A DNA stretch of 20,502 nt from assembly GCA_003559585.1 (NCBI GenBank), contig PWKX01000187.1:1-20502 (forward strand), written 5' to 3'. Each line of letters opens with the position of its first letter. Position 1 is the stretch's first letter. A program made the position numbers and the translations under genes. Positions 7,848 to 14,454 of this stretch are shown here, piece after piece. The notes below the pieces were generated by a model. It ran no database searches and had not been told where the DNA came from. It saw nothing but the letters and a program-made list of their open reading frames with translations. This stretch comes from Mollicutes bacterium (GTDB taxonomy: Bacteria; Bacillota_I; Bacilli_A; Izemoplasmatales; Izemoplasmataceae).

Positions 7848-7875
7848 TAGACTTTATCTTAAAATAGTTTATAAT
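7848..7875 (+). promoter_or_regulatory. Candidate promoter of the ABC exporter operon
   Basis: TAGACT (7848-7853) and a consensus TATAAT (7870-7875) are 16 bases apart, about 37 bases upstream of the ATPase start. The region is divergent to the GlsB-like gene's promoter. Confidence 0.6.
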
Positions 7876-7912
7876 AATTTTGTGAGATTTTTATGAACTC
7901 GAGGTGAAATAT

Positions 7913-8815
7913 ATGTTAGAAGTTAAAAATGTGGAAATGAAATACGGTGATTTTACTGCCGTGCATGATTTAAGTTTTACCATTAAACCAGGTCAAATCT
8001 TTGGTCTACTTGGTACAAACGGCGCTGGAAAAACGACCACTTTTCGTGTCATCATGGGGTTATTGCCACCAACCAAAGGCGAAGCCCTTTATTTTAATGA
8101 ACACGTTGGGTATCATAATGTCGATGAAATCGGCTACATGATTGAAGAACGTTCTTTATTAACAAAAATCACTGTGAAAGATTTGTTGCTTTATTTTGGT
8201 CAATTAAAAGGCATGAGTAAACCACTTATTTTAAAACGACTTGATTATTGGCTAGATTATTTCCAAATCCCGGAATACAAAGACCAAAAAATCAAAGAAT
8301 TATCCAAAGGAAACCAACAAAAAATCCAGTTTATCTCAGCGATCATCAATGAGCCTAAATTGCTTGTTTTAGATGAGCCTTTTAGTGGGCTTGATCCGAT
8401 TAATACTGAATTGTTTGTTAAAGTCGTTAGAGCCTTTCAAGACAAAGGGGCCATGATTGTTTTTTCATCCCATCAACTTGATCATGTCGAATCGTTTTGT
8501 GAAGAAATTGTTGTTTTAGAAAAAGGTCGAGCGATTATCCAAGGCAATATTAAACAAGTGAAAAAAGATTTTAAAAAATTGACCATTCACATCGCGGCTG
8601 ATGTAGATATTGACACACTAAACAATTTACCCGGTGTATACAAAGTTGAAAAAAACACCCAAACATTCAAAGTCAAAATCGAATCTGAATCATTCATTCA
8701 AGGTATTTTCGATTATGTAAAAACATGTGATAACGTCACTAAGTTTGATGTCGAAGAGGCATCATTAAGTGAAATCTTTGTGGCTAAGGTAGGTGGTTCT
8801 CGTGAACAAGTTTAA
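7913..8815 (+). CDS. ABC transporter ATP-binding protein (NatA-type)
   Basis: The 300-residue ATPase energises the permease encoded next. The Walker A motif GTNGAGKT is at 34-41, the signature is LSKGNQQK at about 130, and Walker B with its catalytic Glu is LLVLDEPFSGLDP. The switch His is in SSHQLDHVE. The LSKG form and the extra 80-residue C-terminal tail are typical of the DrrA/NatA exporter group. The start is ATG 7913, six bases after GAGGTG (7901-7906); the GTG at 7904 overlaps that ribosome binding site and is rejected. Its 3' end overlaps the permease gene by 14 bases. The substrate is unknown; sodium or a small amphipathic compound are the usual suggestions for this group. Confidence 0.9.
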   Translation: MLEVKNVEMKYGDFTAVHDLSFTIKPGQIFGLLGTNGAGKTTTFRVIMGLLPPTKGEALYFNEHVGYHNVDEIGYMIEERSLLTKITVKDLLLYFGQLKGMSKPLILKRLDYWLDYFQIPEYKDQKIKELSKGNQQKIQFISAIINEPKLLVLDEPFSGLDPINTELFVKVVRAFQDKGAMIVFSSHQLDHVESFCEEIVVLEKGRAIIQGNIKQVKKDFKKLTIHIAADVDIDTLNNLPGVYKVEKNTQTFKVKIESESFIQGIFDYVKTCDNVTKFDVEEASLSEIFVAKVGGSREQV

Positions 8816-10073
8816 ATACCTAGTAACATTTGGTCTAAAAAAAAGGGTGTGGCGAAAAGCGTTTATCATCACCAACGCCATTTTAGGTATAGCGATTTTA
8901 CTCATTGTAAACATTCCCGCATTGATTGATATTTTTGGTCCCGATCATGAACAACCCGATCCATTTCAAGTAATCGTGATTAATGATACGACTGATCAAA
9001 CGTATGATTTAAGTGGTTCCATTGACACTTACATTAACAATGAGTTCATTGAAGATTCCTATGAGATAAAAGGCACGACGTATGAAGATTCTGATGACTT
9101 TTGGGATGATGAGGATGTTGACATTTTACTCATTTTCTCAGGTGATTTGCAAAGTCCTGACATCGACATGTACATCAAACCATCACATACACAAAGCCAT
9201 TTGGTCAATAACATTCAACGTTTCTTAAACGATTATCAAGGTATTGAATACGCTAATTTTAACTTAATAGAACCCGATCAAAATGGTGAGGATGACAATG
9301 GCCGTCTTGCACCTGAGGACCGTATGTTCATCGAAGGCATTGTAAGTATATTATTTTTGCCTATGTTTATGTTGATTGTCTTTGCTACTCAGTTTTTAGG
9401 TGTTGATATCATTGAAGAAAAATCCTCCAAAGCAATTGAAACAATTATTGCCAGTGTGCCCGCTAAAGTCCATTTCTTATCAAAAATCACTGCCAGTGTT
9501 GGCTTCTTATTCATTCAAGGCTCACTGCTCATTATTTATGGTTTATTAGGGGCTGGGCTAGGTAGAATGATGGCATCAACCGTTGATACTGAAGCCCTTT
9601 CCTTATTTGCTGAACTATCTACCCGCATTCCAGACTGGCCAATCTTACTTGTATTAGCGATTTTATTCATGTTAGTTGGTACAGTGTTATTCTTAACATT
9701 ATCTGCTTTAATCGCATCTATTGCGACCACACAAGAAGATTACCAGCAATTCCAAGCACCGCTTGTCTTAATCTTAATTTCTGGATTTTATATCGGTATT
9801 TTCTTACCAATGATGGGCGCTGATAATCTCATTAAAATCGCATCGTTCATTCCCCTATTCTCACCATTTGTAGGACCGATAGCCTTTGCAACTGGGGTGA
9901 CTAGTTTATGGCATGCACTTGTTTCTTTATTAATCTTAATGCTTACAGTCATATTATTTATGTACTTAATATCACCCATCTATAAAGTGGCCATCTTATC
10001 ATATGAAGAAACCAAATTCTTTAGACGTATTGGCCGTTACATTAAAAAAGCATTCAGTAAAAAAACAACTTAA
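8802..10073 (+). CDS. ABC-2 type permease (NatB-like)
   Basis: The 423-residue membrane protein has one N-terminal helix (about residues 20-40). A hydrophilic extracytoplasmic domain of roughly 130 acidic residues follows, and then six transmembrane helices. The cytoplasmic segment FLGVDIIEEKSSKAIETIIASVPAKVHFLSKI matches the conserved EEK-S-R/K-x-x-E-x-I-x-x-S-V motif of NatB/ABC-2 exporters. The start is GTG 8802, preceded by AGGTGG; another GTG at 8793 lies within that site. The gene is coupled to the ATPase by overlap and ends at an intrinsic terminator. A tail of Arg/Lys-rich residues is cytoplasmic. Confidence 0.87.
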   Translation: MNKFKYLVTFGLKKRVWRKAFIITNAILGIAILLIVNIPALIDIFGPDHEQPDPFQVIVINDTTDQTYDLSGSIDTYINNEFIEDSYEIKGTTYEDSDDFWDDEDVDILLIFSGDLQSPDIDMYIKPSHTQSHLVNNIQRFLNDYQGIEYANFNLIEPDQNGEDDNGRLAPEDRMFIEGIVSILFLPMFMLIVFATQFLGVDIIEEKSSKAIETIIASVPAKVHFLSKITASVGFLFIQGSLLIIYGLLGAGLGRMMASTVDTEALSLFAELSTRIPDWPILLVLAILFMLVGTVLFLTLSALIASIATTQEDYQQFQAPLVLILISGFYIGIFLPMMGADNLIKIASFIPLFSPFVGPIAFATGVTSLWHALVSLLILMLTVILFMYLISPIYKVAILSYEETKFFRRIGRYIKKAFSKKTT

Positions 10074-10080
10074 TCCATTT

Positions 10081-10112
10081 AAAAATATGCTTAAAGTTAA
10101 GCATATTTTTTT
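10081..10112 (+). terminator. Intrinsic terminator after the ABC exporter
   Basis: Arms AAAAATATGCTTAA (10081-10094) and TTAAGCATATTTTT (10097-10110) lead into a T run. Confidence 0.85.
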
Positions 10113-10116
10113 GCTT

Positions 10117-10144
10117 TAGACAAGAAAGCACGTTATACTATAAT
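10117..10144 (+). promoter_or_regulatory. Promoter of the baeRF-like gene
   Basis: TAGACA (10117-10122) and consensus TATAAT (10139-10144) are 16 bases apart, with AGGAGG at 10171-10176 before the gene. Confidence 0.7.
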
Positions 10145-10182
10145 CATCAAAGTAACACAAAAAATGAATTAGGAGGCATGTT

Positions 10183-11331
10183 ATGCAATACCGTATTGCA
10201 AGGCAGTTTCCCGATGAAATCTTCGAACAATCAGAAGCTGTGAACGTCTCACTTTATGTTCCGACCAATTGGGATCCCACCGAAACCGAAGGTGACAAGA
10301 TTCTATTTAGCAACATGATTAGACAGATAGAAAAGCAACTTTCTGAGCTGATCGACAAAAACACCAAGAATGACATGGTTGACACCTTAAAAACAATCAA
10401 AGATGATCGAACCTTATGGAATCAAAGACTAGAAGGTTTTGGGATTTTCATGAACAAAAACGATTGTGTCATCTACATCATGTTAAATCCTGTAAACGAA
10501 ATAGCCCTTGTTGGGCAAAGATTCCACACCAAACCACTCTTTAAAGACATGCAAGGGTTAGATGAATACCAAGTTTTAGCTATCGATAGACAATCATTTA
10601 CCCTTTATGAAGGCAATAGAACTGGCTTTAGACAAATCATTCAAGCCGAAGATGAACCACGTACCATTCAAGACTTTTTAGGTGATGAATACACTGAAAG
10701 CTACTTAGCACAAGGTTCTTATGGTGGCACTGGCGCTAAGGCGATGTTCCATGGCCATAAATCTAAAAAAGACGAAGTCGACAAAGATATTGTTAGATAC
10801 TTAAAACAAGCTGACAAATATATTTATGACCATTATTCAAAGGTATCTGAAAAACCTCTTATTCTATTTGCATTACCTGAATATCACCATGTTTTCAAAC
10901 AACATTCTAAAAATGTTTACTTACTCAATGATGGCATCAAAAAATCACCTCATGAATTAAAAATAAATGACTTAAAAAAAGAAGCTTGGCATATCATTGA
11001 GCCTCGCTATCAAGAAAAAATCGAAACGTTAACCAACCGTTATGATAAAGCCTACCAACAAGATTTAGCACACGACAAACTACCACTGATTGCAAAAGCT
11101 GCCATCACAGGCCGTGTGGATACGCTGATTGTTGAAGCGTTCAGACAGGTGCCTGGTCGTATTGATGAAAACAATGGTATGTTGATTCCAAAAAATCAAC
11201 AAAACACCAAGTTTGATGATGCCCTTGATGACTTAATCGACATTGTTTATCAAAACGGTGGCCGTGTGGTTGTGATTCCTGAAACATCGATGCCTACTGA
11301 CACAGGGGCTTGTGCCATATACCGATTCTAA
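10183..11331 (+). CDS. baeRF-like protein (bacterial relative of archaeo-eukaryotic release factors)
   Basis: The 382-residue protein lacks a signal peptide or membrane helices. It resembles the bacterial archaeo-eukaryotic release factor (baeRF) group, distant relatives of eRF1 and Pelota domains. The N-terminal part has VSLYVPTNWDP, ILFSNMIRQIEKQL and WNQRLEGFGIFMN. The centre has the glycine-rich SYGGTGAKAMFHGH followed by a charged helix. The C-terminal part has GRVDTLIVEAFRQVPGRID and GGRVVVIPETSMPTDTGACAIYRF, matching the L7Ae-like ending of this group. A role in ribosome rescue or stress translation has been proposed from comparative work only. I cannot assign the exact baeRF subfamily. 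The gene stands alone with its own promoter and terminator. Confidence 0.72.
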   Translation: MQYRIARQFPDEIFEQSEAVNVSLYVPTNWDPTETEGDKILFSNMIRQIEKQLSELIDKNTKNDMVDTLKTIKDDRTLWNQRLEGFGIFMNKNDCVIYIMLNPVNEIALVGQRFHTKPLFKDMQGLDEYQVLAIDRQSFTLYEGNRTGFRQIIQAEDEPRTIQDFLGDEYTESYLAQGSYGGTGAKAMFHGHKSKKDEVDKDIVRYLKQADKYIYDHYSKVSEKPLILFALPEYHHVFKQHSKNVYLLNDGIKKSPHELKINDLKKEAWHIIEPRYQEKIETLTNRYDKAYQQDLAHDKLPLIAKAAITGRVDTLIVEAFRQVPGRIDENNGMLIPKNQQNTKFDDALDDLIDIVYQNGGRVVVIPETSMPTDTGACAIYRF

Positions 11332-11368
11332 TTCATCAACAACAGTTTCTCAAAAAGCCTATAAACAA

Positions 11369-11394
11369 AAAACCGGCATTTTTTTGCCGGTTTT
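11369..11394. terminator. Bidirectional intrinsic terminator
   Basis: The arms AAAACCGGCA (11369-11378) and TGCCGGTTTT (11385-11394) enclose a T6 loop, with A and T runs outside on both strands. It serves the baeRF-like gene (plus) and the sipW operon (minus). Confidence 0.9.
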
Positions 11395-11409
11395 ATATTT
11401 GTCCATGGT

Positions 11410-11916
11410 TCAACTATGGTCTAGTTTTTCTTTTTTAGAAAACCATATTTTATAAATGATATAGATTAACAGCACATCGATGATGACAACCGCTTTGCCA
11501 ATAGGATGTGAAATAAATCTCATAAACTGCCCAATGCGAGGCATATGAAACACATAATGACCCATGATGTTCTCAGAAGTCGTTTCATAGGGATCGGGTG
11601 TGTCACTGTTTTCTGCGATGGTGGCATATATTCTAGTTCCATCCACAACCTCTATGTCATGAATGTAGTGTATGATTGGACTTAAGTCCTGCTCAGGCAC
11701 TTCAAAGACTATGATATCTCCAACGCGTAAATCATCATGCGACGCACGTTCATCAGAGATCACCAAATCACCAACCATGATGGTTGGTTCCATGCTGTTT
11801 GTGAGGACTGCATAGTGTTGATAGCGGTTAAATATTAAAATAGGTTCAAACAATATCGCGATAAATACATATAAGAACACCATAATCGTTATGCTTTTGA
11901 TGATGCGTTTAAACAT
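11410..11916 (-). CDS. sipW: SipW-type signal peptidase I
   Basis: This 168-residue membrane protease removes signal peptides of exported proteins. A transmembrane helix at 10-29 is followed by the catalytic serine in TNSMEPTI (Ser41). The general base is a histidine (IIHYIHDI, His83) instead of the lysine of standard bacterial signal peptidases, which is the Ser-His form of SipW and of eukaryotic/archaeal Sec11. NSDTPDP at about 103-109 is the conserved acidic region. A second transmembrane helix lies at 134-158. In Bacillus, SipW processes TasA and TapA, and here the gene sits directly behind two exported proteins with SipW-type leaders, its probable substrates. GGAGG lies six bases before ATG 11916. 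Confidence 0.9.
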   Translation of the reverse strand: MFKRIIKSITIMVFLYVFIAILFEPILIFNRYQHYAVLTNSMEPTIMVGDLVISDERASHDDLRVGDIIVFEVPEQDLSPIIHYIHDIEVVDGTRIYATIAENSDTPDPYETTSENIMGHYVFHMPRIGQFMRFISHPIGKAVVIIDVLLIYIIYKIWFSKKEKLDHS

Positions 11917-11937
11917 GATGAACCTCCAAACTGCTCA

Positions 11938-12786
11938 TTAAGGCAACTCAACAACCAAAGAATCAAAGCTAAAATTACCGTTATATTGTAATGAACCATT
12001 GCTTCTAATCCGCAGACGGCCCTCTGCGTTTTCAAACGACCAGTACGTATTGCCACCTTGAGTTGACTTGGCAATTGTCATCCCTAAAGATTGAGCGTTG
12101 GTTGTGTTAATCACACCATTTTCTATCAATAGTATACCATCAAATGTGATGGTAGCATTTAATATCTCTTCATCAAATGCATGACTTTGATCTGTATCGT
12201 TAAAAGTAGAACCGACAAAGCGCCATTGTGCCCATTCACCAACGTTGTTGCCGGTTGGTTCATCACCTTGTGTATAATAATTTGCTTCAAAAATATTGCC
12301 TTCATAACTCACCCTGTCGCCTTCTAAATAAACATTAAACGGCTGCCACTCATCGGTTAATGCATTCCAACCAACCACAGTGCCAGGTGTTTGACCACTC
12401 ATCCCACCATAAAGCGCTTGATATGTTATACCCTCAAAAACAACTGTGTCACCAGCAAAATACGTGTTGTAAGCTCTATACTCCTCGGTAACCTCTTGAT
12501 ATGGTCCAAATGGTCTTAACTTATCACCCTCAGGTGGCCTAGTGAAGTCACCGAGTGCTCTAACTTCCCATAATAACCCATTATACGTGAATCGGTCACC
12601 AATTTGATATTGAGCCTCAGGTTGCCACGGTGAGATTTGATCAAAAGGAAAGGTGCCTATGGAAATCGTCATAGGCACAGTTGATTCATGTTTATCAAAG
12701 AAAGCATAGCCGCTTGGTACAACACTTGATAAAAATACGATAAGCAACGCACCAAGTATCAATCGTTTAATATGTACCATCACCAT
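11938..12786 (-). CDS. Secreted protein with three CBM5/12-like repeats
   Basis: The 282-residue product has a hydrophobic N-terminus ending in SGYAFFDKHEST, which resembles the leaders of SipW substrates (short aromatic motif followed by an acidic, polar stretch). Three related modules follow, at about 54-96, 103-145 and 147-191. Each has the pattern Y-x-x-G-D-x-V/F-x-Y/F-x-G-x-x-Y/W-x-A followed by a proline-rich loop and a Trp, as in carbohydrate-binding modules of families 5 and 12 (chitin-binding type). The C-terminal 90 residues are beta-rich with no recognised motif. The start is ATG 12786, six bases after AAGGAAGG; a GTG just before and an ATG at 12780 are alternatives. It probably localises to, or binds, a polysaccharide matrix. 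The ligand is not determined. Confidence 0.75.
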   Translation of the reverse strand: MVMVHIKRLILGALLIVFLSSVVPSGYAFFDKHESTVPMTISIGTFPFDQISPWQPEAQYQIGDRFTYNGLLWEVRALGDFTRPPEGDKLRPFGPYQEVTEEYRAYNTYFAGDTVVFEGITYQALYGGMSGQTPGTVVGWNALTDEWQPFNVYLEGDRVSYEGNIFEANYYTQGDEPTGNNVGEWAQWRFVGSTFNDTDQSHAFDEEILNATITFDGILLIENGVINTTNAQSLGMTIAKSTQGGNTYWSFENAEGRLRIRSNGSLQYNGNFSFDSLVVELP

Positions 12787-12817
12787 CACTTTCCTTCCTT
12801 CTAATCTACATTAACAA

Positions 12818-13303
12818 CTATTCAGGTTGTGTTGCATTGAATGTTACATCAAATGTTATATTTTGGTTATTTACAGCATCATACGCTGATTCATCGCCTG
12901 GCATATCAAGTGTGATTGTTAAGGTAACGATTTCCGAATCATTAAAAATGCTTTTAGGGTTATCAGGTGTTACTGAAACTAAACCTGCATGCGTGGTGTC
13001 ATTATTAATTTTAATATTATCTACCACAACAGCTAAATCAAGTGCAGACACTAAATCAGTACGGTCTAAACTAACCGTATACTCAATTTCTACCTCGGTG
13101 ACATCATCAGTTTTCATGACAACACCACTTGGCACTAAAACACCGTCTGTTTGCTGGTCTAAATTAACAGATAGTGTCACACCTTCACCAATACCAACTG
13201 TCACATCATTGTCATTAGCTTCTAAACTATCCCAATATGCAAACGCAAATGCTGTACCACTAAACACAAATACAATAAGTAAAACGCCTAATAATTTTTT
13301 CAT
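12818..13303 (-). CDS. TasA/camelysin-like exported protein
   Basis: The 161-residue protein starts with a SipW-class signal peptide, MKKLLGVLLIVFVFSGTAFA, followed by FAYWDSLEANDNDVTVG, the aromatic-plus-acidic region after the cleavage point typical of TasA, TapA and camelysin-like proteins. The mature part is beta-rich and acidic (VEIEYTVSLDRTDLVSALDLAVVV is one strand pair), consistent with a single jelly-roll or Ig-like domain. TasA itself is longer, so this is a small member. It is the first gene of a three-gene operon (tasA-like, CBM-repeat protein, sipW) and should be the most abundantly made. A strong AGGAGG lies nine bases upstream. Two tandem riboswitch-terminator units precede it. 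Confidence 0.75.
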   Translation of the reverse strand: MKKLLGVLLIVFVFSGTAFAFAYWDSLEANDNDVTVGIGEGVTLSVNLDQQTDGVLVPSGVVMKTDDVTEVEIEYTVSLDRTDLVSALDLAVVVDNIKINNDTTHAGLVSVTPDNPKSIFNDSEIVTLTITLDMPGDESAYDAVNNQNITFDVTFNATQPE

Positions 13304-13346
13304 AATTTGTTGCCTCCTGTTATTTTTTTTAATTTTTTTTGTCTAT

Positions 13347-13378
13347 AAAATAAAAACCAGCTGCAAAATTGCAGCTGG
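13347..13378 (-). terminator. Terminator fused to riboswitch copy A
   Basis: On the minus strand CCAGCTGCAA pairs with TTGCAGCTGG (plus-strand arms 13357-13366 and 13369-13378), followed by TTTTTATTTT. The first bases of the 5' arm are also the 3' end of the aptamer, so the aptamer's closing helix and this hairpin cannot both form fully. Confidence 0.85.
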
Positions 13379-13437
13379 CTATCTCAAGTGAGACCCTATA
13401 GTTTTCCGTCCCTAAATCACTTTAGGTTTGGCTTCAT
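13374..13437 (-). ncRNA. GEMM-I (c-di-GMP-I)-like riboswitch, copy A (proximal to the TasA-like gene)
   Basis: The RNA (minus strand) starts GAAGCCAAACC. It then has a 6-bp P2 stem CCUAAA/UUUAGG capped by GUGA (a GNRA tetraloop), the string GGGACGGAAAACUAUAGGG and a P3 hairpin around UCUC-ACUU-GAGA, and it ends AUAGCCAGCUGC. This layout matches the c-di-GMP-I riboswitch: GCAAACC, a GNRA-capped P2, GGGACGCAAAGC, GGGUCU, then AUAGCC. It differs at ACGG-AAAAC for ACGC-AAAGC, and the 5' junction reads GCCAAACC instead of GGCAAACC. The 3' end overlaps the terminator, so ligand binding would favour read-through if it stabilises the aptamer. The ligand is inferred. Confidence 0.72.
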
Positions 13438-13458
13438 TTAATGTGATATATATGACAA

Positions 13459-13486
13459 TAAAAAAAGCTGCCATCAAATGGCAGCT
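13459..13486 (-). terminator. Terminator fused to riboswitch copy B
   Basis: The minus strand reads AGCTGCCAT, a 3-base loop, ATGGCAGCT and then seven T (plus-strand arms 13466-13474 and 13478-13486). The 5' AGCT also forms the aptamer's 3' closing strand. It is followed by the second aptamer and not by a gene, so it can only be a conditional stop in the leader. Confidence 0.88.
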
Positions 13487-13545
13487 GGCTATCTCAAGTG
13501 AGACCCTGTAGTTTTCTGTCCCTAAATCGCTTTAGGTTTAGCTTT
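13484..13545 (-). ncRNA. GEMM-I (c-di-GMP-I)-like riboswitch, copy B (promoter-proximal)
   Basis: This is a second copy 110 bases upstream of copy A with the same architecture: AGCUAAACC, P2 CCUAAA/UUUAGG capped by GCGA, a P3 hairpin identical to copy A, and the same AUAGCCAGCUGC end. It is more divergent in the core: ACAGAAAAC replaces ACGGAAAAC, and CUAC replaces CUAU, which weakens the base of P3. Its 5' AGCU can pair with the 3' AGCU. It is the first element transcribed from the promoter at 13565-13593 and is followed by its own terminator. Confidence 0.7.
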
Positions 13546-13564
13546 TTCATTTATTTGTAACAAC

Positions 13565-13593
13565 ATTATACACACAGCTTACATACATGTCAA
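13565..13593 (-). promoter_or_regulatory. Consensus sigma-A promoter of the TasA-like operon
   Basis: On the minus strand a perfect TTGACA (plus 13588-13593) and a perfect TATAAT (plus 13565-13570) are 17 bases apart. Transcription should begin near 13558, immediately before riboswitch copy B, giving a leader of about 255 bases. Confidence 0.85.
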
Positions 13594-13615
13594 TAAAAAT
13601 GTTTCAAATATTTTT

Positions 13616-14089
13616 TTATTCAATATCAAAATGAATATGCATCGATACTTGCGCTTGGTTAAGCCTTGATAGGATTTCTTTAGAGCTGGGCATCTGTAAT
13701 CTAACCATCACATGCAGTGTGGCAACATCTTGTGTTTCATGAACTTCATATAATATATAAAATAACGTTTCACTTAATCTTTCACCATCAACTGTGACTT
13801 CTAGATCGATGGTTTCAATATGTAATGATTCGTCCTGTTTTAATTCAAAGGTGTAAGTATAATTTAACTGATCAACATCATGTTCGGTTTTGATGGCACC
13901 ATACGGAATTAATCTGGTTTGACCACTGGTTGAAATGGGTTGATAAATCATGGATTGGTCTTGAATTTCATGGGCTTGCAGCCTTGAATGAAGATGCTTA
14001 TATGACACCACATCAAACAACCGGTAGCCAATAACGGTTGTTAAAACCAATAAAAAAATCAAAGCTAAGCATAATAGTTTATGCTTCAT
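13616..14089 (-). CDS. Membrane-anchored paralogue of the TasA-like protein (unknown function)
   Basis: The 157-residue product has an N-terminal hydrophobic helix (MKHKLLCLALIFLLVLTTVIG) followed by a polar domain. LNYTYTFELKQDESLHIETIDLEVTVDGERL resembles, in order and spacing, VEIEYTVSLDRTDLVSALDLAVVVDNIKI of the TasA-like protein encoded next, so the two may share a fold. It lacks the clear aromatic-acidic cleavage region of SipW substrates (GYRLFDVVSY is the nearest match), so it could be retained as a signal anchor. ATG 14089 is chosen because GAGGTG (plus-strand complement at 14096-14101) lies six bases upstream. It has its own promoter and riboswitch copy C. I saw no strong terminator behind it. 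Confidence 0.7.
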   Translation of the reverse strand: MKHKLLCLALIFLLVLTTVIGYRLFDVVSYKHLHSRLQAHEIQDQSMIYQPISTSGQTRLIPYGAIKTEHDVDQLNYTYTFELKQDESLHIETIDLEVTVDGERLSETLFYILYEVHETQDVATLHVMVRLQMPSSKEILSRLNQAQVSMHIHFDIE

Positions 14090-14113
14090 GTTTATCACCT
14101 CGGTGTGTAAGTT

Positions 14114-14182
14114 AGGTAACTGGCTATCTCATGATTGAGACCCTATAGTTTTCCGTCCCTAGATTGCTCTAGGTTTGGCTTT
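14114..14182 (-). ncRNA. GEMM-I (c-di-GMP-I)-like riboswitch, copy C (before the paralogue)
   Basis: This third copy has AAAGCCAAACC, P2 CCUAGA/UCUAGG with GCAA loop, GGGACGGAAAACUAUAGGG, and a P3 hairpin UCUCA-AUCA-UGAGA, and ends AUAGCCAGUUACC. Relative to copies A and B, the P2 stem changes A-U to G-C on both sides, and the P3 stem and loop change while pairing is kept. Such compensatory changes support a folded RNA. No terminator follows. Instead UUACCU right after the aptamer can pair with AGGUGA of the ribosome binding site, which suggests control of translation. The ligand is inferred. Confidence 0.72.
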
Positions 14183-14233
14183 ATCAAACCCAAACCCCAT
14201 AGTTATAAACAATGGCTTTGAATTGATACTTGC

Positions 14234-14242
14234 ATTATATCA
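14234..14242 (-). promoter_or_regulatory. Extended -10 promoter for the riboswitch copy C transcript
   Basis: The minus strand reads TGATATAAT, a consensus TATAAT (plus 14234-14239) with the TGn extension. No good -35 is seen at 16-18 bases, which is usual for extended -10 promoters. Confidence 0.6.
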
Positions 14243-14274
14243 CAACATAAAGAAAAATCATAAGAAACTGACTT

Positions 14275-14334
14275 TCATTGATCACATGCTGCTAAAACAA
14301 TGCTAAAAACGGCAAATAATAATCCTTTTTTCAT
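14275..14334 (-). CDS. 19-residue lipoprotein-like micropeptide
   Basis: An ATG at 14334 with AGGAG seven bases upstream opens a 19-codon ORF, MKKGLLFAVFSIVLAACDQ, ending in TGA. It is a complete lipoprotein signal peptide: Lys-rich start, hydrophobic core and lipobox LAAC, with only two residues after the Cys. If lipidated and cleaved, the mature product would be a C-D-Q tripeptide lipid. It could be a tiny entericidin-like lipoprotein, a source of a signal-sequence-derived peptide pheromone, or the remnant of a larger lipoprotein gene. It lies between the response regulator and riboswitch copy C. I have no homologue in mind. Confidence 0.5.
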   Translation of the reverse strand: MKKGLLFAVFSIVLAACDQ

Positions 14335-14430
14335 GTCACGTCTCCTAAAATTTTTTAACCACCCTTAGCATACACATTCAACATAAAAATCCAATCAACA
14401 ATGCGTAAACGTTTTGTAAACATTGCATAA

Positions 14431-14454
14431 AAAAACATCTTCTTTACGAAGATG
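14431..14454 (-). terminator. Intrinsic terminator of the response regulator locus
   Basis: The minus strand has CATCTTC, a 5-base loop and GAAGATG (plus-strand arms 14436-14442 and 14448-14454) followed by a T run, directly after the regulator's stop codon. Confidence 0.85.

Noticed and set aside
12837..13391. 184-residue plus-strand open frame over the TasA-like gene
   Set aside because: It is antisense to a gene with a strong ribosome binding site and signal peptide, has Ser/Thr-rich composition typical of a shadow frame, and no start signal.
13366..14182. The three copies of the GGCTATCTC...GAGACCC sequence as mobile-element or CRISPR-type repeats
   Set aside because: They are irregularly spaced, all in the same orientation upstream of genes, and carry compensatory stem changes and terminators, which fits structured leader RNAs.
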